Positions 42,670 through 53,291 of a DNA stretch of 64,000 bases are shown piece by piece. The notes under the pieces are model-generated. The model had not been told where the DNA came from, ran no database searches, and saw nothing but the letters and a program-made list of their open reading frames with translations. The stretch covers positions 36,162-100,161 of the forward strand of contig JBAKBP010007420.1 in the NCBI GenBank assembly GCA_037953745.1, written 5' to 3'. The stretch's first letter is position 1. Each line of letters begins with the position of its first letter. The DNA comes from Lithodes maja (taxonomy: Eukaryota > Arthropoda > Malacostraca > Decapoda > Lithodidae). Made by a program: the position numbers and the translations under genes.

Positions 42670-42672
<3 letters not shown>
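42191..42672 (+). mobile_element. tRNA-headed SINE (V-SINE), unit 1
   Basis: The head has A box TAGCATAGTAGG, an anticodon-like loop CTCACAC (CAC, Val type) and a B-box-like GGTTCAATCCC, with a GCCCG/CGGGC acceptor pair. The body has 'gctgtaaataggtacctgg', and the tail carries the hairpin CGCGAT/ATTGCG around GAGC-TTA-GCTC (42608-42638). It is bounded by (AC)n on both sides. Confidence 0.88.
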
Positions 42673-42701
<29 letters not shown>

Positions 42702-43153
42702 GCCCGTAGCCTAGTAGGTAGAGCTCTCGTCTCACACACGAGGGGTCGGGGGTTCAATCCCCGGCCGGGCGGAGACAAATTGGGCTTGTCTCCTTGCATG
42801 TGTTAGCCTCAGTTCACCTAGCTGTAAATAGGTACCTGGAATAAGTGGACGACGTTGTGACGTCCCATCTGGGGTTGGTAAAAATGGTACAAGGCGAGAT
42901 GGGTATCATATGGTTCACCTAAGCTGATGGCTACCTAAGCCTTCGGGCGAGACGGTACCGTCTATAGTGAGAATGGTACCATACAGATCCACCCTAAGCC
43001 TTAGTTTCCGATGTCGCCAATTGGCTAAAAATACAGACTACACACACATCCACAGCCATTCCAACGATACATATAACACCTACACATATAGGAGGCGGGA
43101 AATAACGAGCATGCTCACTCCCGCAATACAACTAGAGTAAGTACAACTAGAGT

Positions 43154-43158
<5 letters not shown>
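42702..43158 (+). mobile_element. V-SINE, unit 2 (tail identical in type to the LINE)
   Basis: Same head and body as unit 1. The last 70-75 bp match the LINE 3' end at 47535-47610 with only about four differences, including hairpin GCGGGA/TCCCGC around GAGC-AT-GCTC (43095-43124) and the doubled 'tacaactagagtaag'. Bounded by (AC)n. Confidence 0.9.
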
Positions 43159-43186
<28 letters not shown>

Positions 43187-43189
<3 letters not shown>

Positions 43190-43661
43190 CGTAGTCTAGT
43201 AGGTAGAGCTCTCGTCTCACACACGAGGGGTCGGGGGTTCAATCCCCGGCCGGGCGGAGACAAATTGGGCTTGTCTCCTTTCATGTGTTAGCCTCAGTTC
43301 ACCTAGCTGTAAATAGGTACCTGGAATAAGTGGACGACATTGTGACGTCCCATCTGGGGTTGGCAAAAATGGTACAAGGCGATATGAGTATCATATGGTT
43401 CACCTAAGCTGATGGCTACCTAAGCCTTCGGGCGAGACGGTACCGTCTATAGTGAGAATGGTACCATACAGATCCACCCTAAGCCTTCGTTTCCGATGTC
43501 GCCAATTGGCTAAATACAGACTACACACACATCCACAGCCATTTCAACAGTACATAAAACACTTGACATGCATTTCACGCAATACATTCCCAGTTAAGGA
43601 GGCGTGATAATAATGAGCTTAGCTCGAATTGTGTGGATTCCCCTTGACGAACAAGTAACTG

Positions 43662-43664
<3 letters not shown>
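43187..43664 (+). mobile_element. V-SINE, unit 3
   Basis: Same as unit 1, with first base G to C and tail hairpin CGTGAT/ATTGTG kept by G-T pairs (43603-43633). It is followed by (CA)n and then the LINE. Confidence 0.88.

Positions 43665-43701
<37 letters not shown>
43664..43701. repeat. (CA)n microsatellite
   Basis: Lies between V-SINE unit 3 and the LINE. Similar runs are at 42177-42190, 42673-42700, 43158-43186 and 47602-47629. Confidence 0.95.
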
Positions 43702-43704
<3 letters not shown>

Positions 43705-43716
43705 TAGGTGGGGAAG

Positions 43717-44649
43717 ATGGTGAATGAAGGTGACGAGGGGGCTGAGGGGGGGAGGGGTGATAAAGGCGGGAGTGACGAATCGGAGGGAGAGCCGGATTTT
43801 CCCGGTTTCATGACAACATGGACCGCAGAGGACACTGGAAAGTTTTGCTTCATGCTGTTGAACAAAATCAAGACATTGGAGGACCGAGTGACTGGCTTGG
43901 AGATAGTTAAGAAGGAAATTGTTACAGAGAATGGCGAGTTGAAGAACAGGTTGGAGTTAGTGGAGAGAGAAAAGGCAGTGATAATGACTAGGCTAGACAC
44001 CAGTATCTCTGAAGGTAAAAATGCTTGGGGCATGACTAGAGACCAAGTGGTTAAAGATTTAGACAGTGTAAGGAAGGCTCACAGTGACGAATTCAGGAAG
44101 ATATTGGATGAACAGAAACAGCAAGATGTTAGGATAAAGGACCAGGTAAAAAGTATGGTTAAGCAAGGCATCCACGAAAACTCTCAGGCCATCCAGGAAG
44201 AAAGTCGTAGGGCTAACTGCCTCATAATATCAGGGGTGGAAGAAAAGGAGGAACTAGACTGGACAAAACGAAAAGAGCAGGATGAAGGTCGCATCAACAA
44301 TATTCTGGAATCGATTAAAGATGAGGAGGACACCTGGAAGGAGGAAATATCAGACATGTTTAGGCTGGGAAAATATACAAAGGAATACAATAGACTGGTA
44401 AAAATTGAATTTAAGTCAAGAAGGACTTGTGATGAAATCATGGCAGTAGCGGCTAGGCTAAAAGGGTTAGAGGGTAAGGACAAAATCTACATCAGGCGAG
44501 ACTTACCAGAAGAAGAGAGAAAGAAGGAGGCTGAACTAAGGAAAACCGCCAAGGAGGAAAATAGCAAGAGGACAGAACAAGAAAAGAATATTTTTTTTTA
44601 CGGAGTAAGAAAGGGGAAGATTATGAAACTTTCGGTAAAAAGAAACTAA
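43717..44649 (+). CDS. CR1-group LINE ORF1
   Basis: About 310 codons from ATG 43717 (in-frame GTG at 43708 is less likely). The acidic N-terminus is followed by a coiled coil (LLNKIKTLEDRVTGLEIVKK...), an RRM-like region (ANCLIISGVEEKEELDW; DKIYIRRDLPEEERKKEAEL) and the conserved KRTEQEKNIFFYGVRKGK. The FFY codons form a run of nine T (44591-44599), at which the ORF2 frame is already open in -1. The stop comes about 16 codons later. Confidence 0.88.
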   Translation: MVNEGDEGAEGGRGDKGGSDESEGEPDFPGFMTTWTAEDTGKFCFMLLNKIKTLEDRVTGLEIVKKEIVTENGELKNRLELVEREKAVIMTRLDTSISEGKNAWGMTRDQVVKDLDSVRKAHSDEFRKILDEQKQQDVRIKDQVKSMVKQGIHENSQAIQEESRRANCLIISGVEEKEELDWTKRKEQDEGRINNILESIKDEEDTWKEEISDMFRLGKYTKEYNRLVKIEFKSRRTCDEIMAVAARLKGLEGKDKIYIRRDLPEEERKKEAELRKTAKEENSKRTEQEKNIFFYGVRKGKIMKLSVKRN

Positions 44650-47549
44650 AAATAAAAGAGGGTAGGGAACAGACCGCCGCAGATAAGGCGCTTGGAGCAG
44701 GTAATGGGGGACTAGAAAGTATAAGGATTCTATATAGCAATGTCGATGGGCTAATCTCTAAGAAACTAGAACTAACAGACTTACTCAATACTAAGAAACC
44801 AGAAATAGTATGTCTCACTGAGACAAAACTAAGAGAAGACCTTGATATAAATTTGCTAGGATGGTCTGAATATAGGATTTGGAGGAGGGACAGAAAATTT
44901 CGACATGGAGGAGGAGTGTGCATCCTTACTAGGAAAGATTTGATTGTGTCTGAGATAAAACTAGAAACTTCAACAGCAGAAGTTTTAGCAATAGAGATTG
45001 GTGGAAACGAAAAAATAGTGGTGATAGTAGCGTATGTACCTCCCAAGACGAAGACATGGGGTAAGGAGGAGCATAGCCTAATGCGTAAGGAAACAATTAG
45101 TGTGCTAGGAAATATCTTGGCTTCAAAGGATGAAATAGTCATGTGTGGGGACTTTAACTGCAAGGAAGTGAATTGGGAAGATCTTGAAGCCGGAGCAGGG
45201 GAGGAAAGTTGGGGCTATGAATTTTTAAGTATGGCCATGGAAAATTCTATATACCAACATGTAAAAGAGTCAACAAGAGTAAGGGGAAGTGATCAACCAG
45301 CTAGATTGGACCTTCTATTCACAAGAAGGGAGGAGGAGGTTCAAAGTATTCAGTACCTATGCCCACTAGGAAAAAGCGATCATGCAGTTTTAGACATAGA
45401 CTTACTATTGAAGTATAATCTACCCAAGGGAAGGGAAAAGCACAAGGAAAATCACTGGATGTATTCCAGAACCGATTTCGAAGGACTACAGGATTTTTTC
45501 AAGTCACAAAATTGGGATCAGGTGTTATCTGAAAGTGAGGTAGACAAAAAACTCAAGGCATTCATGGAGATCTATGATACTGGTATAAAAACTTTTGTCC
45601 CTAAGTACGTTAATAAAAGGAAAAAAAGTAATCGCAAAGTATGGTTTAACCGCGAATGTAGGCAAGCACAGGAAGCAAAAAACAAAGCCTGGAAAAAGAT
45701 GAGAAACTGGGATTCGGAAGATAACAGGCAAAAGTATAAAGAGGAGAGAAACAAATACACAGAAATGAGGAGGAGGTCAGAGGCAAACCATGAGAAAGGG
45801 ATAGTGGAGAACTATGAAAAGAATCCAAAAATGTTTTTCAAGTTTGTAAACGGCAAAAGGAAGATAAAAGCCACGATCGTAAAGATTAAAAGTGGAAACA
45901 GAATCATAGAAGAGGATACAGAGATTGCGGAAGAACTAAATAGAAATTTTGCATCAGTATTTACAAAAGAAGGAGAATTCATTGCACCAGAATCCAATGA
46001 GATAGGTACAGAGGAAATGCCGGAAGTCACATTTAACAGACCAGAGCTCATAGACAAATTGAGTAAGGTGGATCCAAACAAAGCCGCTGGACCGGACGGA
46101 GTATCAGGCTGGATTATTAAAGAAAATGCTAAGGAACTGAGTATACCGTTATATGACATAATGACCAAAACATTGGACACAGGGATAGTACCTACAGAAT
46201 GGAAAAGAGCAAACATTATTCCTATATTTAAGGGAGGAAGCAGAGATAAACCACTGAACTATAGACCTGTATCACTATTGAGCATCCTCATGAAGATTCT
46301 GGAAGGATTAATAAGGGACAAATGGGTTAACTACCTGGAATCCAAAAGATTAATTACTGACCGACAATTTGGATTCAGAGGAGGCAGATCATGTGTAAGC
46401 AACTTGTTGAGTTTTTACTCTAGAGTAATAGACACAGTGGACAAGAGGGAAGGATGGGTAGACTGTGCCTACCTAGACTTTAAAAAGGCATTTGACAAAG
46501 TTCCACACAAGAGATTGCTGTGGAAATTAAAACATGAGGGAAAAGTAGGAGACAAACTGCTGAAATGGATGGAGAGCTACCTTAGCGGAAGACAGATGAG
46601 AACAACAGTAAGGGGGAAATCGTCAAACTGGACTCAAATTACGAGTGGGGTACCACAAGGATCTGTCCTAGCCCCAATCATGTTTCTAATATTTGTAAAT
46701 GACTTACCTGAGGGACTAACAAGCTACATGAGCATGTTTGCGGACGATGCTAAACTGCTTAAAACGATCAGAACCCAGGAGGATTGCCTTGAGCTCCAAG
46801 CAGATTTGCAAAAGATCCATGAATGGAGCATCAAATGGAATATGGAGTTCAATGCAGGGAAATGTAAGACTCTAGAAATGGGTAAAAGCAAGTACAGACC
46901 TAGAAAAGATTATAAACTAGGAAACGAAGTGATTCCCAAAGCAGAAAAAGAAAAAGACTTGGGGATAGAATTTAAGGATAACATGTCTCCAGAAAGCCAC
47001 GTAAATAAGATAGTGAGAGAATCACTAGCACTATTGGCAAATATCAGGATGTCTTTCAATTATCTTAATGAAAACACCATGAAACAAATAATAACGGCAA
47101 TAATAAGACCCAGGATGGAATATGCATCTGTAGTGTGGTCCCCTCACATGAAGAAACATATCCACAAAATTGAGAGGGTACAGAGAGCAGCTACGAGGAT
47201 GATCCCAGGTTTGGAAAATTTGGAGTACCAGGAGAGGCTCGAGAGATTGAATCTACCTACACTGGAACAGAGAAGGAAACGAGGACAGCAAATTCAGATA
47301 TACAAATGTGTTAGAGGTATTGACAAAATCGACCAAGAAAACTTCATAGAGAGGGATAGAGGTGAGAGAACAAGAGGTCACGGCTACAAACTAAAAGTGC
47401 TTAATAGTAAATCTGATCTGAAAAGTAAAAGATTTCCTACCAACTCGATTAGTGGGTGGAACAAATTGCCAGCCGAAGTTGTGTCTGCACCATCAGTGCA
47501 TAGTTTCAAAGCACGGTATGACAAACATATCTTAGGAGGCGGGAATTAA
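44643..47549 (+). CDS. CR1-group LINE ORF2: endonuclease and reverse transcriptase
   Basis: The frame is open without a stop from upstream of 44583 to 47549. The first in-frame ATG (44853) falls inside the endonuclease domain, after RILYSNVDGLISKKLEL and CLTETKL, so ATG initiation there would lose essential residues. Other motifs: MCGDFNCKEVNWEDL, PLGKSDHAVLD, AAGPDGVSGWIIKENAKEL, NYRPVSLLSILMKILEG, AYLDFKKAFDKVPHKRLLWK, SGVPQGSVLAPIMFLIFVND and SMFADDAKLL. This favours translation by -1 frameshifting or reinitiation from ORF1. All catalytic motifs look intact. Confidence 0.9.
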   Translation, partial: KLKIKEGREQTAADKALGAGNGGLESIRILYSNVDGLISKKLELTDLLNTKKPEIVCLTETKLREDLDINLLGWSEYRIWRRDRKFRHGGGVCILTRKDLIVSEIKLETSTAEVLAIEIGGNEKIVVIVAYVPPKTKTWGKEEHSLMRKETISVLGNILASKDEIVMCGDFNCKEVNWEDLEAGAGEESWGYEFLSMAMENSIYQHVKESTRVRGSDQPARLDLLFTRREEEVQSIQYLCPLGKSDHAVLDIDLLLKYNLPKGREKHKENHWMYSRTDFEGLQDFFKSQNWDQVLSESEVDKKLKAFMEIYDTGIKTFVPKYVNKRKKSNRKVWFNRECRQAQEAKNKAWKKMRNWDSEDNRQKYKEERNKYTEMRRRSEANHEKGIVENYEKNPKMFFKFVNGKRKIKATIVKIKSGNRIIEEDTEIAEELNRNFASVFTKEGEFIAPESNEIGTEEMPEVTFNRPELIDKLSKVDPNKAAGPDGVSGWIIKENAKELSIPLYDIMTKTLDTGIVPTEWKRANIIPIFKGGSRDKPLNYRPVSLLSILMKILEGLIRDKWVNYLESKRLITDRQFGFRGGRSCVSNLLSFYSRVIDTVDKREGWVDCAYLDFKKAFDKVPHKRLLWKLKHEGKVGDKLLKWMESYLSGRQMRTTVRGKSSNWTQITSGVPQGSVLAPIMFLIFVNDLPEGLTSYMSMFADDAKLLKTIRTQEDCLELQADLQKIHEWSIKWNMEFNAGKCKTLEMGKSKYRPRKDYKLGNEVIPKAEKEKDLGIEFKDNMSPESHVNKIVRESLALLANIRMSFNYLNENTMKQIITAIIRPRMEYASVVWSPHMKKHIHKIERVQRAATRMIPGLENLEYQERLERLNLPTLEQRRKRGQQIQIYKCVRGIDKIDQENFIERDRGERTRGHGYKLKVLNSKSDLKSKRFPTNSISGWNKLPAEVVSAPSVHSFKARYDKHILGGGN

Positions 47550-47598
47550 CGAGCATGCTCACTCCCGCAAATACAACTAGTGTAAGTACAACTAGTGT

Positions 47599-47629
<31 letters not shown>

Positions 47630-47679
47630 TGCTAGGGTTTTAACATTTTCAAATATATGTTGTATGGTGTACATGAATA

Positions 47680-50649
47680 AAAGGAGGTGATGGATGGTTG
47701 AAAGCTACAGCTGCTCGCGTGTTTGGGGCTAGCAACAAGTACAATATTATGAAAAGTATACAGTATATCCATCATGATAACTTACCTCTACAATATAAAA
47801 AAAAAAAAAAAAAAAATGACACCCAGACTTAACGCCCTCAGGTCACTTGCTCACATACAATTTGGACACAACAAAGAAACTACCACCACAGTATATAAAC
47901 AATACATAAGATCAGTGATGGAATATGCAAGCCCAACCTGGGCTTCTAACCTAGCTGAAACACATCATAAGACCTTACAGACTATTCAAAACAAAGCCCT
48001 GAAGATCATTACAGGCTGCACAGCTACTGCACCCACAGATCACCTACATCAAGAAACCAAAATCCTCAAAGTCAAAGACCATCTGGACATGAGAGGCACT
48101 CAATTCCTGGCAGCAGCCTCCACGAACCAAGACCACCCACTAAACTACATGGCAACACACCCACAGACACCAAGAAATATCAAAACAACACCCAGCACAC
48201 GGTATCACACACAATTATTGTCCTCTCTCCCTCCCTGCCCACCCCGAACCAACTTCCAGAAGCACATCCATACTCATATCTCTCACCGATCCATCCACTC
48301 ACTCACAGACAACACGCAGCTGCATGCACGACCTCCCGAAATCCATCCTTCCGAATCCTCCCTTCCTCGCGAGGACAGAGTCCACCTGGCCAGGCTGAGA
48401 TGCGGACACCATCCAGCTCTCCTGAGCTATCAGAAGAGACTGGATGACTCCGTTGTCGACGCCTGCCCGGGATGTAACACAGCACCCCATACCATTAAAC
48501 ACATCATAGAAGACTGCATTTCACACAACCACTTACGCCAACAACACAATCTACACTCAATGAGAGCTCTGTGGGAAAGCCCGATCGTGGCCATGGCCTT
48601 TCTCAGGGACTCGGGGCTGTTCGGCCAGGCAGCTTAGGGAACAACAACAATATCTTAAATTTGCCAAGAGAATAACAGGCCTTTCACAATACACAAGATC
48701 AAAAACACATGAAGCCTTTAATTACTTTAGAAACATCAGAAATCATGCCAAAACTGTATTAAACCTAACTAAATCAAACTTTCTCCACAAGCAGGCAAAT
48801 AAACTTCTAAATAATCCAAATGATAACAAAATATTTTGGTCTACTCTTAACTCATTTAAATCCAACTTCACTACTGCTTCATCCATTCCACCATTAAAAT
48901 CTCTGACTGGCAATCTTGTAAGTGACCCACGAGGTAAAGCTAACCTTCTTGCGGATATTTTCTCCACCAACTCAACCTTAGATGAAATAAATCAAAATGT
49001 CCCTGTACTTAATTTTAATTCGCCTGAAATTCCCTCACTTAAGATCCACACCAGACATGTCAAAACTCTTTTGCAGAATCTCTCGGTAGATAAGGCTCCT
49101 GGTCCAGATGAAATTCCTCCAATAGTACTTAAGAATTGCTCCTTGGTGCTCGCTCCTGTATTGGCAAAATTTTTCCGTCTGTGTACTCATACCTCATGCT
49201 TCCCAGTACCCTGGAAAGAAGCAAACATCCATCCAGTTCCTAAAAAAGGTGCCTCTTCAGATCCATCAAACTACAGACCAATAGCTATAACTTCCACTCT
49301 TGGTAAAGTCTTTGAAATTATATTAAATAATCACATAATTAAGCATCTTGAGAATAATAAATTAATCAGTGATAGGCAATATGGTTTTAGACGATGTCGA
49401 TCAACTGCAGACATGCTTTGCCTTCTTACGCATCAAATCAACCAAGCTACAGACCAACATGGTGAAACACATACAATAGCACTGGATATATCAAAGGCAT
49501 TTGATAGAGTCTGGCATCAATCCTTATTGTCGAAGATGTCACACTACGGCCTTGCATCATTAGTTCCACTAATTTCTTCTTATCTTCATAACAGAAAAAT
49601 ATGTGTAATGGTAGATGGCCTTTATTCTCAATTTCACTCAATAAATGCTGGTGTTCCCCAGGGATCAGTTTTGGCCCCAATTCTGTTCCTCATTCATATC
49701 AATGATCTCATATCTACCACTCATAATCCAATACATTCCTACGCAGATGACTCAACACTCCACAGTTCCTTCACATTTACCAATTCTTTCACCCAACCCG
49801 ATCTTATAAATTCAAAAATAAACACTGCAATTTCTCTGAACCAGGACCTTTCTAGAATTAATGGATGGGGACAAAAGAATCTAGTTTCCTTTAATGCACA
49901 GAAAACCAAGTACAGTACATTCAATTTTCTAACCGACAGAATCTCACTGACTCCCATATATTTTTTAATGATGTAAATATTCCCACTTCCCCTAGTATTG
50001 ACATTCTCGGTGTAACATTAACTACTAACTTGAGCTGGACACATTATGTTAGAAGCATTGCTAAGAATGCCTCTAAAAAACTGGGACTCCTGTACAGAGT
50101 TCGAGAATTCTTCACTGACGAGCAGTTGGCCGTGATATATAAAAGTCATGTGCGTTCTCAGATGGATTACTGTTCACCTCTGTGGGGTGGAAGTGGAGTG
50201 GTTGCATTGAGGCAGTTGGACAAAATTCAAAATAAAGCTATTAGATTAATCAATAACCCTGCAATCACACAGGACCTTCCTACATTATCCATACGAAGAA
50301 ACGTTGCATCCCTTGCATTATTCTACAGATATTTTCACAGCAATTGTTCCGAGGAACTTGCTTCAATTGTGCCGCCTCTCCACATCTTTCCCCGTAGAAC
50401 TAGGGCAGCTGAGAGCGCCCATGAATTTACACTTTCTCCTCCACAATGCAGGACTTCTGCTTATCAGAATTCATTTATCCCCCAGAGCTACTACTCTTTG
50501 GAATTCACTTCCCCTCGAATTGCTTTCCACAAAACTTACAATCTACAAATGTTTAAATCCAGTTGTTACAAACATTTTATGAATGGAGGATGCCTTTAGG
50601 CACATGGACCTTTTTGTTTTATGTGTTTTTCCTTCCTCCGTTCATTGTC

Positions 50650-50655
<6 letters not shown>
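47680..50655 (+). pseudogene. Jockey-like LINE J2, RT region, split by LINE K
   Basis: RT coding starts before 47790 (SIQYIHHDNLPLQYL) and resumes after the K insertion with KFAKRITGLSQYTRSKTHEA. Motifs: KAPGPDEIPPIVLKNCS, NYRPIAITSTLGKVFE, TIALDISKAFDRVWH, NAGVPQGSVLAPILF, HSYADDSTLHS. A frameshift near 49960-50030 separates the thumb region (50030-50599: KLGLLYRVREFFTDEQ, NKAIRLINNPAITQDLP). It ends in poly(A) 50656-50700. It is related to J1 but distinct. Confidence 0.88.
47797..48646 (+). mobile_element. LINE family K (copy 2) inserted in J2
   Basis: Target duplication ACAATAT (47790-47796, 48647-48653). It starts with about 22 A, then an open frame of about 280 codons (LNALRSLAHIQFGHNKETTT; EYASPTWASNLAETHHKTLQ; HPSESSLPREDRVHLARLRC; CPGCNTAPHTIKHIIEDC) and ends in (AAC)n. 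This is the C-terminal RT region only; the palm is missing (5'-truncated). Confidence 0.85.

Positions 50656-50700
<45 letters not shown>
50656..50700. repeat. poly(A) tail of LINE J2
   Basis: About 45 A following the J2 3' end. Confidence 0.9.
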
Positions 50701-50701
<1 letters not shown>

Positions 50702-50799
50702 AAACATCGACAGAGGTATAATATCTCTCCCTTAATAATATGGAATGCCCAGTTATGGGATATGTCTATCTATCTATCTATACATATACAGTACATACA

Positions 50800-51100
50800 T
50801 ACGGGTTTAAAGACCGCAAACCATCCACAGTGAATGTGGCCTCCCATGGTACAATCACAGTACTGCACATAGTGCACAGCAATCATAACACGGTGGCTAC
50901 AGTCTTTACTGCAGCACAGTACAACAAAGTCTTGCCACACAAACAATGCCCCCATTATGTTATCACAGTGGCTGATGTGTTGGTATAGCGCTAACAAGTG
51001 TCTCAGCAAAACTCAATAAAGTCCCCCTGAAGCACTTGCACTTGGCAAAATCGCACCACACCAGCTTAACCGTGCTACAATAAGGCAGTAACGAGAAATC
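50800..51100 (+). repeat. diverged repeat family E
   Basis: Keeps 'acaacaaagtcttgccacac', 'tatcacagtggctgatg' and 'tataaagtcccc'-like blocks in family E order. 51280-51780 has no assignment. Confidence 0.6.
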
Positions 51101-51194
51101 ACCGTAACTGCTACAGAGGCTGACTGTGTAAAGTCAGTGAAGTAGGCTAGCCTAAAACAGATCGGATGCGGAAATACCCTGAGCCGACCAGGCC

Positions 51195-51280
51195 AAGTGG
51201 GATATCTCTATTGGTCTAACTGGTAAGGTGTCTGCCTCACAACCCAAGGGTCGAGAGTTCGTGCCCCCACCAGAGCTTGA
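51195..51280 (+). mobile_element. tRNA-like sequence, probable SINE head
   Basis: 'gggatatctctattggtcta' then a loop CTCACA (CAC position) and 'gagttcgtgcccc' as a B box. Acceptor pairing is weak, so a functional tRNA is doubtful. Confidence 0.45.
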
Positions 51281-51785
51281 TATTTTCGTGAGGCTATTCC
51301 CGTATCTAACAAAGTTTAGGTGTGCTGGTAAAATTGTTCAGATGGTTGAGAGTAAGATCGGAGCTCTATAAATCCTCTTTCGGGTATGGTGTAAAAACCG
51401 ATTCCTACAACTGCACCACCGAAGTGGCGGGCGGTGGGGTCGCTGCATCCCTACGCCAGAGAGAGAAAGGCCGACTTGTACCAGTGGGCTGTGAGAGTAA
51501 GGCACTACCTTGGGGCACACCATTATGGCCCCACTGCCTTCACCACTCTCAAGAAGAAAGATAGAAATAAGAATGATGAAAAAGGTAAAGAGAGAGAGAG
51601 AGAATGAGCTATTTTTCAACAGCCTACTGGGCTGCAGCCCTCATAAGGCTGGTTAATCTGCAGAACAGATATTACTAATGACAATATGAGACTGGTACAG
51701 CAGGAGGCAAATTAGATACAGGTAACTAAAAGTACAGACGCGATAGGTGGAATATAGCATCAGAAATGCATGAAAACATAGATAA

Positions 51786-53291
51786 TTAAAGTTCGTCAAA
51801 GAGGTGTATTGCAATCAAGAAACGTTGTATGGGGGAAAAGTCAAAAGATGGTGAAGGAGCAAGGACGCGGAGGGATGCGGTGCGCAAGGAAAGCCGGCGC
51901 TCAGAATCATACCGAGGGCACTCACAAAGGATATGACGGATGGTGACTGGCATTTGACAAGGAACACAAAATGGGGGCGGAGTCGGAGGCGTTGTCATTA
52001 AATGGCCATGCGTGTAACGAGTGTGCCCAATACGTAGGCGCGTCAGGATGACCTGATTCGCCCGACACGGATCAATGGAGGATGGCCAAGGGTGTACACC
52101 GGCTAGTATACTGCGGAGGTGGTTGGTAGTATCAACGTTTGTCCATTCCCTCTGCCAGTCCGCCCAAACACGCTCACGGAGAACAGGGAATAGATCAGTT
52201 GGTCGCAGGATAACATTGGAGGGAGTGCCCCTACATGCGCGCTTTGCTAAGGAATCAGCTCTCTCATTCTCCTGGATCCCGATATGTGCCAGTACCCAAC
52301 ACAGGGTAATTTTACGGCCCAACGTCAGCAAGTCATGGAGTGTGCGGAGGACGTCGCAATCGAGAGCTTCTTTGGGCGCAAATGTTTGTACGGCTTGAAG
52401 AGCACTCAGAGAGTCACTACAAATGACTATGTGAGGGACATTATCGGGGAAGGTAAATACCATATCGAGGGCACACTGTATGGCCTGAAGCTCAGCAGTG
52501 AAGATGGATGAGCATTGATGAAGGGCACGCTGTCGAATGCCATACTCCGATACCACAGCATATCCCAAAGAGGAGTAATCTTTGGATCCATCCGTGTAAA
52601 TAAACGTGGCTGGAGTATGTCCCATTAGGTGGCCGAGGGCCACTGTGTGTCGAGCATAGGGGGGTAACGACGGAGGCGCGTCAGCAAGGAGGAGACACAC
52701 AGTAGAGCGCCGAATGCACCACGGCGTGAAATCATTCCGGGCCTGTGGCGGTGAGGGTAATGGAACATTATACGACTCAAACAGTTGGTAGGACATATCG
52801 GGAAAAGTAGCATGGGTGGAAAAAGCAGGGTCACAGGTTTCATGAAAGAGGTCGGTAAGAATAGGGTCAGACATAAGACGGGTAGCATAACGCATCATGA
52901 CCAGTCGACGGTGTAGATGAAGGGGCAACGCGCCAGCCTCAGCGAGAAGGTTACATATGCGGGAGGAACGGAACGCCCCCGAACTTATACGAACACCCAA
53001 ATGATGGACAGGGTTAAGCGTGGCGAGAAGAGTAGGGGACGCGGTCCCATAGATAGGACAACCATAATCAAGGACCGATAAAATTATAGCGTTGTAAAGT
53101 TTTAGTAATGTTATCCGGTCGGCCCCCGAGTGAACACGCGCAACCGCCTTAATTACATTGAAACGACCTAGGCAACGTGCTTTCAAGTCCTTTATATGTG
53201 CTTTCCAGTTGAGATGAGTGTCAAATATTAACCCAAGGAATTTGACCGTAGGAAATGAGGGTATGGTTTTAGTCCCCATACGTAAGGTTAA
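51786..53291 (-). pseudogene. I-like LINE ORF2, RT thumb and RNase H
   Basis: Reads TLRMGTKTIPSFPTVKFLGL, then RNase H motifs FIYTDGSKDYSS, FTAELQAIQCALD, IVICSDSLSALQAV and ENERADSLAKRAC (D-E-D-D set), and a C-terminal Cys/His block CVPCQMPVTIRHILCECP. It continues 53774-54800 across the P2 MITE. Confidence 0.88.

Larger units (their letters stand above)
43702..47601 (+). mobile_element. CR1-group LINE copy 2, complete
   Basis: A compact element: 15 bp of leader after (CA)n, ORF1, ORF2, and a 3' tail with a two-part hairpin and two 15-mers 'tacaactagtgtaag', followed by (AC)n. Both main frames are open. It is related to 19431-23524. Confidence 0.9.

Noticed and set aside
42191..43664. Three regularly spaced repeat units resembling an array such as CRISPR
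   Set aside because: Units are about 460-480 bp with tRNA heads and (CA)n joints; this is a SINE cluster in a eukaryotic genome.
50770..51009. Minus-strand Cys/His-containing frame
   Set aside because: Falls in a diverged E repeat; no recognisable domain and no conservation with other E copies.
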